A DNA stretch of 64,000 nucleotides from Polaromonas sp. A23. Lineage in GTDB: Bacteria; Pseudomonadota; Gammaproteobacteria; Burkholderiales; Burkholderiaceae_C. The position numbers were made by a program, and so were the translations under genes. Under the pieces are notes generated by a model that worked only from the letters and a program-made list of their open reading frames with translations, was not told where the DNA came from and searched no databases. The stretch spans positions 157,361 to 221,360 of the forward strand of contig NZ_MUNO01000010.1 of the NCBI RefSeq assembly GCF_002001015.1, in the 5' to 3' direction. Shown one piece after another: positions 15,734-22,566 of the stretch (within the stretch, counting starts at the first letter, position 1; every line of letters starts with the position of its first letter).

Positions 15734-16039
15734 ATGAAAAAACCCGTGTTGGCCGCCCTCGGCCTGGGCGCTGCCTGTGTGGCCTGCTGCACCCTTCCCC
15801 TCGGATTCACCCTGCTGGGCGGCAGCGCCATGGCCGGCGGGTTGGCAGCCCTGTTTGACTGGAGCAGCAACCCCCTGGCTGCTGCTGCGGCCGCCGCCGT
15901 GATTGCCACCGCAGCGGTCGGCCTGACCGTGTGGCGCATGCGCCGCAACCGGCGCGCGGCATGTGCCGCGCCAGTAGAGGGCAGCCACTGCGCCACCAGC
16001 CCGCAGGCAGGGGCTTGCGGTTGTGGGCCGAATACTTGA
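15734..16039 (+). CDS. Small MerT-like heavy-metal transport protein, two membrane helices
   Basis: A 101-residue inner-membrane protein. The first helix carries a vicinal cysteine pair followed by a Pro-Leu (VACCTLPLGFTLLGG), as in MerT (CC-x-x-PL). A second helix (residues about 53-72) is followed by a basic WRMRRNRRAAC loop whose two cysteines (AAC...HCA) align with the cytoplasmic cysteine pair of MerT. The tail ends in ACGCGPN, an additional C-x-C. It lacks MerT's third helix and so is MerF-sized. ATG 15734 follows GGAG. Its promoter is controlled by the divergent MerR protein. It is a likely metal importer or handling protein; the ion is unknown. Confidence 0.65.
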   Translation: MKKPVLAALGLGAACVACCTLPLGFTLLGGSAMAGGLAALFDWSSNPLAAAAAAAVIATAAVGLTVWRMRRNRRAACAAPVEGSHCATSPQAGACGCGPNT

Positions 16040-16100
16040 AGAAAAATCAGTGATTTGCCCAATGGATTCGGGCGCTAGAAGCTATGAAATACATAGCAAG
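16038..16100 (-). repeat. Interspersed repeat family 1, copy 3 (3' of the MerT-like gene)
   Basis: On the minus strand: TTGCTATGTATTTCATAGC, TTCTAGCGCCCG, then a TTGGGC arm and an AT-rich tail. It abuts the stop codon of the MerT-like gene and lies between it and the end of putA. Confidence 0.7.
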
Positions 16101-16140
16101 CAGGACCGCCGCACGGACAACTACGCCGCGACTTAAGCGC

Positions 16141-19128
16141 TCAGGCCACTCCGGCCAGCAGAGCCGCATTGCCCCCCGCCGCCGTGGTGTTCACCGTGAC
16201 GGTCTGCTCTGCACAGAAGCGGTAGAGGTAATGAGGCCCGCCGGCTTTCGGGCCTGTGCCACTCAAGCCTTCACCGCCAAAGGGCTGCACACCGACCACT
16301 GCACCAATCATGTTGCGGTTGATGTAGATGTTGCCCACATGCGCGGCCGCGGCGAGCGCCTGCGCGCGCGAGTCGATGCGGGTCTGGACGCCCAGCGTAA
16401 GGCCGTAGCCGAGAGCGTTGATTTGATCGATCACCTTCTGCGGCTCGCCACTCCAGCGCACGATCTGCAACACCGGGCCGAAGATTTCGTCTTTCACCTC
16501 GGCCAGGCTGCTGACCTCAAAAGCGACGGGCAGCACCAGATTTGCTATCAAATCAGGAGCTGCTTGCGCCCGTGAATCAAGGGCTGGAAGCACTTTTGAT
16601 GTTGAATTGAGGCGCTGCAGGTGTTTGCCGATGTTGTCAAAGGCCTCGCGGTCGATCACTGGGCCAACGTCGGTCGACAGCTCGGCGGTGTTGCCGACAG
16701 CGAGTTCCTGCACCGCGCCCTGGATCATTTCAATCACCTTGTCGGCAATGCCCTCATGCACACACAGCAGGCGCAGCGCCGAGCAGCGCTGGCCGGCCGA
16801 GCGGAAAGCGCTTTGCACCACGGCGTCCACCACCTGCTCGGGCAGCGCGCTGCTGTCGACCAGCATGGCGTTGATGCCGCCGGTCTCGGCAATCAGCGGC
16901 ACGATGGGCCCGTCTTTGGCGGCCAGCGCGCGGTTGATGATTTTGGCCACCTGGGTGGAGCCGGTGAACACCACACCAGCCACACCGGGCGCCGCCACCA
17001 GGGCAGCGCCCACGGTTTCGCCGGGTCCGTGGATCAATTGCAGCGCGCCTTCGGGCACGCCCGCGGCATGCAGCAGGCGCACGGCGGCTTGCGCCACGCC
17101 CGGTGTCTGCTCGGCGGGTTTGGCAATCACGGTGTTGCCGGTGGCCAGCGCTGCGGCGACCTGGCCCGTGAAAATGGCGAGAGGAAAATTCCAGGGGCTG
17201 ATGCAGACCCAGACGCCGCGCGCGGTGAGGCGCAGCGTGTTGGTTTCTCCGGTTGGCCCGGGCAGCGCTGTCGGCTGCATGATGCGTTCGGCCTCATTGG
17301 CGTAGTAGCGCAGGAAATCAATCGCCTCGCGCACCTCGGACACCGCATCGCCCCAGGTCTTGAAGGCTTCCTTGACCAGCAGGGCGCAGAACATGGGCAT
17401 GTGCTTCTGCATGGCATCGGCAGCGCGGCGCAGCGTGGCGGCGCGTTCGGCCACATCAGTCTTGCTCCATTTTTGATAGCTGCTTGCGCCCGTATTTATT
17501 GGGCCAGAGATCAATTTGACATCAAACTCCGGGACCACAGGCACCTGGGTGCCCGCCAGCGCGGCCAACAGCGGCGCGCGCATGCTCTCGACTGTGAGGT
17601 CCAGCCCCTCGCTGTTGGGACGGCCGGGGCCGTATAAAACAGGCGGTAGCGGCAGTGAAGACTCCGGCTCCACGCGCAGGGGTGATGTCAGCAACACATC
17701 CATGCCCACCGACTCGTCGGCGAGCTGGTGCACAAAGGAGGAGTTGGCGCCGTTTTCCAGCAGGCGGCGCACGAGGTAAGCCAGCAGGTCGCGGTGCGCA
17801 CCCACAGGCGCGTAGACGCGGCAGCTGATTTGCGGGTTCTTCAGGACTTCGCGGAACACGCCCTCGCCCATGCCGTGCAGGCGCTGTAATTCAAAGGGCA
17901 CTGCATCGCGGGATGCCATCTGAATGATGGCTGCAATGGTTCCGGCGTTGTGGCCAGCAAACTGCGGATAAATAGCGTCGGGCGCGGCCAGCAGGGCCTG
18001 CGCACACGCAAGGTAAGACACATCGGTGTGGTGCTTGTGGGTGAACACCGGGTAATGCGGCAAGCCCATCTCCTGCGCGCGCTTGATTTCCGAGTCCCAG
18101 TAAGCGCCTTTGACCAGGCGGCACATCAGGCGCAGCCGGTACCTGCGGGCGATGCTGATGACGTGTTCGATCAGATCCAGCGAGCGTGTCTGGTAGGCCT
18201 GCAGCGCCAGGCCGAAGCCCTTCCACTGCGGGTGCAGTTTTGCCACCAAAGCGGCCAGCGCTTCAAACACGTCGAGCGAGAGTTCGAGCCGGTCCACCTC
18301 TTCAGCATCAATGGTGAGGTTGATGTTGGCGCGTGCCGCCAGCTCGCACAGGCCCCAGACGCGCGGCACCAGCTCGGCCATCACGCGCGCGTGCTGGGCG
18401 TCTTCGTAACGCGGGTGCAGCGCGCTGAGCTTGATGGATATGCCATCGTTTTGCTCACACGCCCTTTCCACACCTGCGCGAGCAGCTATTGATTTAATAG
18501 CGCCCTCATAGCTGGCCAGGTAGTGCAGGGCATCGGCGCCGGTGCGCGCGCCTTCGCCCAGCATGTCGTAGCTGAAGCGCAGGCCGGGGATGTCCTTTCG
18601 CGAACGGTCGGCTTCTTTCATCGCCTCGCCGATGTTCTGGCCCAGCACAAACTGCCGGCCCAGCAACTGCACGGCGCGCAGCGTGGCAGCCACCACGGTG
18701 CGCGCGCCGAGCTTGCTCATGATGCTGCTCTGGCCATCCTCCGGCAGAAACTTCTTGGACATGGCAATCGCCGAGGCCGACAGGCGCGCCATCATGCCGT
18801 CGCTGGCGCCGTCAAAATCGGCGCGGCCCAGTTGGTCGGCGGTCAGGGCAATCGCGGTTTCGGCGTCGGGCACGCGCAGCAGGGCTTCGGCCAGGCGCAT
18901 CAGGGCCAGGCCCTCGGCGCTGGAAATGGGGTATTCCTTGAGCAGGCTTTCCATGGCCCAGAAGGGCGGCGGGTTGTCGCGCACCGCTTGCACCCAGGGG
19001 CGGGCCACGGGCGCGGCGGCAGCCCAATCGAGCGCGGACGCCAGCTTTTGCAAATGGCTGGACACAATGCCGGCCTCGGGCCGGTAAGGAAAGGGCAGGC
19101 GTTGCTGCAAGGGCATCAAAAACTCCAT
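16141..19128 (-). CDS. putA: Bifunctional proline dehydrogenase / P5C dehydrogenase
   Basis: A 995-residue enzyme that oxidises proline to glutamate in two steps. The PRODH barrel includes LMCRLVKGAYWDSEIKRAQ and the FAD-site YPQFAGHNAGT. The P5CDH part has the catalytic Glu (LIAETGGINAML) and Cys (SAGQRCSALR), and a C-terminal VGVQPFGGEGLSGTGPKAGG. It lacks the ribbon-helix-helix DNA-binding domain found at the N-terminus of E. coli PutA, so control probably comes from the divergent Lrp-type gene. Three family 1 repeats lie in its frame; one coincides with a shortened linker before the P5CDH domain. The first ATG is used; Met5 (19116) is an alternative. Confidence 0.93.
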   Translation of the reverse strand: MEFLMPLQQRLPFPYRPEAGIVSSHLQKLASALDWAAAAPVARPWVQAVRDNPPPFWAMESLLKEYPISSAEGLALMRLAEALLRVPDAETAIALTADQLGRADFDGASDGMMARLSASAIAMSKKFLPEDGQSSIMSKLGARTVVAATLRAVQLLGRQFVLGQNIGEAMKEADRSRKDIPGLRFSYDMLGEGARTGADALHYLASYEGAIKSIAARAGVERACEQNDGISIKLSALHPRYEDAQHARVMAELVPRVWGLCELAARANINLTIDAEEVDRLELSLDVFEALAALVAKLHPQWKGFGLALQAYQTRSLDLIEHVISIARRYRLRLMCRLVKGAYWDSEIKRAQEMGLPHYPVFTHKHHTDVSYLACAQALLAAPDAIYPQFAGHNAGTIAAIIQMASRDAVPFELQRLHGMGEGVFREVLKNPQISCRVYAPVGAHRDLLAYLVRRLLENGANSSFVHQLADESVGMDVLLTSPLRVEPESSLPLPPVLYGPGRPNSEGLDLTVESMRAPLLAALAGTQVPVVPEFDVKLISGPINTGASSYQKWSKTDVAERAATLRRAADAMQKHMPMFCALLVKEAFKTWGDAVSEVREAIDFLRYYANEAERIMQPTALPGPTGETNTLRLTARGVWVCISPWNFPLAIFTGQVAAALATGNTVIAKPAEQTPGVAQAAVRLLHAAGVPEGALQLIHGPGETVGAALVAAPGVAGVVFTGSTQVAKIINRALAAKDGPIVPLIAETGGINAMLVDSSALPEQVVDAVVQSAFRSAGQRCSALRLLCVHEGIADKVIEMIQGAVQELAVGNTAELSTDVGPVIDREAFDNIGKHLQRLNSTSKVLPALDSRAQAAPDLIANLVLPVAFEVSSLAEVKDEIFGPVLQIVRWSGEPQKVIDQINALGYGLTLGVQTRIDSRAQALAAAAHVGNIYINRNMIGAVVGVQPFGGEGLSGTGPKAGGPHYLYRFCAEQTVTVNTTAAGGNAALLAGVA
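16540..16606 (+). repeat. Interspersed repeat family 1, copy 4 (inside putA)
   Basis: TTTGCTATCAAATCAGGAGC, TGCTTGCGCCCG, AAGGGCTGGAAGC and a TTTTGATGTTGA tail: the most canonical copy here. It is read antisense in putA and encodes the segment SKVLPALDSRAQAAPDLIAN within the P5CDH domain, just before the EIFGPV motif. The same reading frame of the repeat is used in the DUF3108 gene (APELIAN). Confidence 0.8.
17472..17526 (+). repeat. Interspersed repeat family 1, copy 5 (inside putA)
   Basis: TTTGATAGCTGCTTGCGCCC, a GGGCCAGAG arm and an ATTTGACATCAAA tail. It is read antisense in putA, in a different phase from copy 4, giving DVKLISGPINTGASSYQK at the junction between the PRODH and P5CDH parts. 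Confidence 0.75.
18447..18502 (-). repeat. Interspersed repeat family 1, copy 6 (inside putA)
   Basis: On the minus strand: GCTATTAAATCAATAGCTGC, TCGCGC, then an AAAGGGCG arm. It is read in the sense direction and encodes AIKSIAARAGVERACEQN, just before the conserved GISIKLSALHPRY of the PRODH domain. It is more diverged in its 3' arm than copies 4 and 5. Confidence 0.65.
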
Positions 19129-19213
19129 GGCTTGGTGAATATCGCCATATTGTCTTGATCGCAGAAGAATTTTACGCTAAATTTATCTACATACTCCGAA
19201 TAAATCACTACGC

Positions 19214-19693
19214 ATGCTTGATTCCTCGCCAAACATTGACCGCATCGACCTGAAAATCCTGAGCGTTTTGCAACAGGACGGTCGCGTCTCCAACCTGAAA
19301 CTGGCCGAAAGCGTGGCCCTGTCACCCACAGCCGTGCTGGCGCGCGTGCAGCGGCTCACCCGCGACGGCTATATCCTGGGCTACGAGGCACGGCTGAACC
19401 CGCTCAAACTCGGCGCCGGCATGACGGTGTTTGTGGAGGTGCTGCTGGACCGCACCACACCCCACGTGTTTGAAGCCTTCAAGGCGGCAGTGCAGGTCTA
19501 CCCGGAAATCATGGAATGCCACATGGTGGCCGGCGGCTTTGATTACCTGCTCAAGACCCGAATGGCCGACATGGCGGCCTACCGCCAGTTTGCCGGCACC
19601 GCGCTCTGGCAACTGCCAGGCGTGCGCGAAACCCGTACCTATGCGGTGATGGAAGAGGTCAAAAACACCACCCACCTGGCGCTCGGAGTGTAG
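19214..19693 (+). CDS. Lrp/AsnC-family regulator, probable proline-utilisation activator
   Basis: A 159-residue Lrp-type protein. The winged helix (DRIDLKILSVLQQDGRVSNL; KLAESVALSPTAVLARVQRL) is followed by an alpha/beta RAM effector domain (MTVFVEVLLDR ... GVRETRTYAVMEEVK). It is divergent from putA across an 85-bp AT-rich gap, the same arrangement as PutR/BkdR-type activators and their target genes. That gap (19129-19213) holds TTTATCTACATACTCCGAAT-like AT-rich sequence, suitable for an Lrp site, but no clear consensus. Control of putA by proline is inferred from position. Confidence 0.85.
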   Translation: MLDSSPNIDRIDLKILSVLQQDGRVSNLKLAESVALSPTAVLARVQRLTRDGYILGYEARLNPLKLGAGMTVFVEVLLDRTTPHVFEAFKAAVQVYPEIMECHMVAGGFDYLLKTRMADMAAYRQFAGTALWQLPGVRETRTYAVMEEVKNTTHLALGV

Positions 19694-19879
19694 AACCGTG
19701 CGTGGTGTTTGTTTCATTTAGATACAAATGTGGCATTTATACACATTTAAGGCCAATAGATTCAATATTAGAGGCGGCCCACGTTGCCGAATGCGAACTC
19801 TTGGACTAAGTTGAACCAAGGATAGGTTTTGCTTTGCATAGCCCAGCCCATACCAGTCAACAACGTCAGAGGGATCACG

Positions 19880-21016
19880 ATGGCAAACACAAAAAAATGG
19901 GTGGCCTGCGCCCTGCTCGCAACCCTTTTCACGACCGCCGCCCAGGCAGAGCCCGGTATCACGGACAGGGAAATCCTGGTCGGCCAGTTCGCCGCCCAGA
20001 CCGGCCCGGCGGCGGAGCTGGGCAAACGCATGCAGCTGGGCATGCTGACATATTTCAATACGGTCAACGCGGCCGGCGGTGTCAACGGCCGGAGCATCAA
20101 GCTGGTCTCGCGTGACGACGGGTACGAGCCGGAGAAAGCGGCGGCCGCGGTCAAGGCACTGATCGAGGAAGACAAGGTGTTTGCGTTGGTGGGATCGGTC
20201 GGCACGCCGACCACACTGGCCGCGGTACCTGCCATCAATGCCGCCGGCATCCCCCTGATCGGCCCCTTCACCGGCGCACAAGCCCTGCGCGAGCCTTTCA
20301 ACCGCAACCTGTTTCATGTGCGCTCGAGCTACTTCGATGAAACCGAGCGCATCGTGCAGCACCTGAGCACCCTGGGCATCAAGAAAATAGCGGTGTTCTA
20401 CCAAAACGATTCATACGGCAAGGCCGGGCTCGAGGGCGTCACGCGGGCACTGACTAAACGCAACCTCAAACCCGCAGCCGCCGTGACGGTGGAGCGCAAC
20501 ACGGTGGACGTGACCGCTGCCCTCGCCGAGATACTGAAAGCCTCCCCCGAGGCGGTGGTGCAAATCAGCGCCTACAAATCATGCGCAGCGCTGATCAAGC
20601 AGGCGCGTGTCAAGGGTTATGGCGGACAGTTCTTCAATGTGAGTTTCGTCGGCTCCACGGCGCTGGCAGCAGAACTGGGCGACACCGGCGCCGGCGTCAC
20701 GATTTCCCAGGTGGTGCCTTTTCCGTACACACCGTCTTCTGCCGTGGTGCGCGAATACCAGCAGCGCATGACAGAGGCCGGGCACAAAGACTTCGACTTC
20801 TCCAGCATGGAAGGCTTCCTGGCCGCCAAGGTGTTTGTGGAAGGCGCGCGTCGCGCCGGCAAGACGCTGACGCGCGAGAGCCTGGTGACCGGGCTGGAAT
20901 CGATGCGCGAGGTCAATCTGGGCGGCTTCATCGTGAACTACAGCCCCCAAAGCCACGAAGGCTCGCGTTACACCGACCTGACCATCATCGGCCGCGGCGG
21001 ACGATTTGTGCGATAG
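19880..21016 (+). CDS. Branched-chain amino-acid-type ABC substrate-binding protein (orphan)
   Basis: A 378-residue periplasmic binding protein of the LivJ/HAAT class. A signal peptide ends at AQA (cleavage after about residue 23), followed by ITDREILVGQFAAQTGPAAE and VNAAGGVNGRSIKLVSRDDG, the typical opening of this family. The start at 19880 has AGAGGG upstream. No livHMGF permease or ATPase genes are next to it, so it either serves a transporter encoded elsewhere or has a sensory role. The ligand (amino acid, amide or aromatic acid) cannot be told. The 186-bp upstream gap is AT-rich and likely holds its promoter. Confidence 0.85.
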   Translation: MANTKKWVACALLATLFTTAAQAEPGITDREILVGQFAAQTGPAAELGKRMQLGMLTYFNTVNAAGGVNGRSIKLVSRDDGYEPEKAAAAVKALIEEDKVFALVGSVGTPTTLAAVPAINAAGIPLIGPFTGAQALREPFNRNLFHVRSSYFDETERIVQHLSTLGIKKIAVFYQNDSYGKAGLEGVTRALTKRNLKPAAAVTVERNTVDVTAALAEILKASPEAVVQISAYKSCAALIKQARVKGYGGQFFNVSFVGSTALAAELGDTGAGVTISQVVPFPYTPSSAVVREYQQRMTEAGHKDFDFSSMEGFLAAKVFVEGARRAGKTLTRESLVTGLESMREVNLGGFIVNYSPQSHEGSRYTDLTIIGRGGRFVR

Positions 21017-21059
21017 GGCCGGTTCACCCTATAGTGGTGTTTTTTTGGGAGGACCCACC

Positions 21060-21629
21060 ATGAACTACCCGACACCTTCTCGCCTGTGGAATAGCGCGGC
21101 GCTGGCACTGCTTGCCCTCTTCGCTCAACCGGTGATGGCGCAAACCCTCAAGCCCGGCTTGTGGGAGATCAACAACAAAATGCAGTCCGGCTCGGGCCAG
21201 GTTGAAAAAGCCATGGCCGACATGCAAAAGCAGATGGCCAGCATGCCGCCCGATCAGCGCAAGATGATGCAGGACATGATGGCCAAGCAGGGCATGTCCA
21301 TGGCCCCCGGTGCCGGCGGTATGGTGGTGAAAGTCTGCATGACCAAGGAAAGCATCGAGCGCAACGAGCTGCCTTCGCAACAAGGTGACTGCAAAACCAC
21401 CACCACGCCGCGCATGGGCAACACCATGAAGATGTCGTTTGTCTGCACCCAGCCACCGTCCAGCGGTGAAGGCCAGGTCACCTTTGTCAGCCCCGAGGCC
21501 TACACCATGAAGATGGCCATGAAAACCAGCGTGCAAGGCAAACCGGAAACCATGACCATGGACGGCGGTGGCAAATGGCTGTCAGCGGACTGCGGAAACA
21601 TCAAGCCAATGGCTGTACCCAAGAAGTAG
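21060..21629 (+). CDS. DUF3617 family periplasmic protein
   Basis: A 189-residue protein with a signal peptide (cleavage near VMA-QT, residue 27) and a mature start LKPGLWEINNKMQSG, the DUF3617 signature. A Met/Gln-rich helical insert (about 45-85) and four cysteines follow (VCMTKE, GDCKTT, FVCTQP, SADCGN), probably forming two disulfides in the periplasm. GGAGGA precedes the ATG. The function is unknown. It is 43 bp downstream of the orphan binding protein and on the same strand, so the two may be co-transcribed. Confidence 0.85.
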   Translation: MNYPTPSRLWNSAALALLALFAQPVMAQTLKPGLWEINNKMQSGSGQVEKAMADMQKQMASMPPDQRKMMQDMMAKQGMSMAPGAGGMVVKVCMTKESIERNELPSQQGDCKTTTTPRMGNTMKMSFVCTQPPSSGEGQVTFVSPEAYTMKMAMKTSVQGKPETMTMDGGGKWLSADCGNIKPMAVPKK

Positions 21630-21660
21630 TTCGAAGAAACCGCGGAGGCTTTTCCCATTT

Positions 21661-21753
21661 CAGCAGGGGCCGCGGAACCGGCTTAGCCGGGCCGCAGGCG
21701 CAGCGCCCCCTCGGGGGGCAGAGAGTTACACGCAGTGAACGAACGTGGGGGCT
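21661..21753 (-). repeat. GC-rich interspersed repeat family 2, copy B
   Basis: On the minus strand: AGCCCCCACG, CACTGCGTGTA, a GCCCCCCGAGGGGGC hairpin, GCTGCGCCTGCGG, CCGGCTAAGCCGG and CGCGGCCCCTGCTG. It is collinear with copy A at 5568-5660 and begins immediately after the TAG stop of yggS. It lies between the convergent DUF3617 and yggS genes. Confidence 0.8.
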
Positions 21754-22533
21754 CTATCTAGCACCAAAAATAGCGGTACCCACGCGCACCATGGTGCTGC
21801 CTGCATGAATGGCGGCCTCGAGGTCTGCCGTCATCCCCATGGACAGCGTGTCCATGGGCTGCGGCAGCAGCCCGGCTCGATTTATCTCGTCAAAAAGCTC
21901 TGCAGCCCTTTGATGCACTGCGCAAGCAGCTATGAAATCAGGAGCAGGCTCGGGAATCGACATCAGGCCGCGCAGCTGCAGCCGCGGCAGCCGGGCGACC
22001 TCGGCGGCCAGGGCCAGGGCCTCCGGCGGCGCCACGCCCGACTTGGTGGAGCCGCCGTCGATGTTGACCTGCAGGCAAACCTGCAGCGGCGGCAAATGCG
22101 GCGGGCGCTGCTCGCTCAGGCGCTGCGCAATCTTGAGGCGGTCCACCGACTGCACCCAGTCGAAGTTTTCGGCGACCAGCCGCGTCTTGTTGCTCTGGAT
22201 GGGGCCGATGCAGTGCCATTCTGCAGGGCTGGAGAGGGGCCCCGCCAAGGGTGGGGATCGTAACCCGGAAGAATGGCGAGAAGACGACAGCCGAAGGCCA
22301 TCGGCTTCCCATCCGTGCACTGCGCGCACAGCAAGAATCTTGTCCACCCCCTCCTGGATATAGTTCTCGCCGAACGCGCGTTGCCCATCAGACATCGCGT
22401 CAATTACGGCATCGGCGCCGAAAGTCTTTGAAACGGCCAGAAGGCGCACGCTGGCCGGGTTGCGCCCGGCGGCCACGCAGGCCGTGGTTATACGGTCACG
22501 GACAAGTTGGAGGTTGCGCACAATCATGGTCAT
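21754..22533 (-). CDS. YggS-family PLP homeostasis protein (with internal repeat-derived segments)
   Basis: A 259-residue alanine-racemase-like TIM barrel that binds PLP and maintains B6 and amino-acid balance. The PLP lysine lies in LLAVSKTFGADAV; IGPIQSNKTR and DTLSMGMTADLEAAI are family motifs, and the C-terminus GSTMVRVGTAIFGAR is complete. Two oddities: a ~27-residue insert rich in Ser, Pro and Leu before EWHCIGPIQSNK (22222-22315), and a family 1 repeat coding APDFIAACAVHQRAAELF (21890-21946). The start is ATG 22533 or 22527. The gene is divergent from pilT, with 33 bp between, a pairing common in proteobacteria. Confidence 0.9.
   Translation of the reverse strand: MTMIVRNLQLVRDRITTACVAAGRNPASVRLLAVSKTFGADAVIDAMSDGQRAFGENYIQEGVDKILAVRAVHGWEADGLRLSSSRHSSGLRSPPLAGPLSSPAEWHCIGPIQSNKTRLVAENFDWVQSVDRLKIAQRLSEQRPPHLPPLQVCLQVNIDGGSTKSGVAPPEALALAAEVARLPRLQLRGLMSIPEPAPDFIAACAVHQRAAELFDEINRAGLLPQPMDTLSMGMTADLEAAIHAGSTMVRVGTAIFGAR
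21890..21946 (-). repeat. Interspersed repeat family 1, copy 7 (inside yggS)
   Basis: On the minus strand: GCTCCTGATTTCATAGCTGC, TTGCGC, then AAAGGGCTGCAGAGC and a TTTTTGA tail. It is translated in the sense direction, in the same phase as copy 6 in putA (pattern I-A-A-x-A-x-x-x-R-A). Confidence 0.7.
22222..22315 (-). other. Insert of ~27 codons in yggS, possible third repeat family
   Basis: Relative to the YggS family, as I recall it from E. coli, the segment between GVDKI and EWHCIGP is about 27 residues too long. The extra DNA contains a GCCGAAGGCCATCGGC hairpin and a run GGGGATCGTAACCCGGAAGA. It does not match family 1 or 2 and only one copy is in the window. Confidence 0.5.
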
Positions 22534-22566
22534 AATCCAACTGTAAACTTTTGAGGGATCCCCGGG

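Noticed and set aside
15734..16039. Possible SoxR target promoter because the dyad resembles a SoxR box
   Set aside because: The adjacent regulator has a C-x7-C metal loop and a helix cysteine, not the four-cysteine Fe-S motif of SoxR, so a metal sensor is the better reading.
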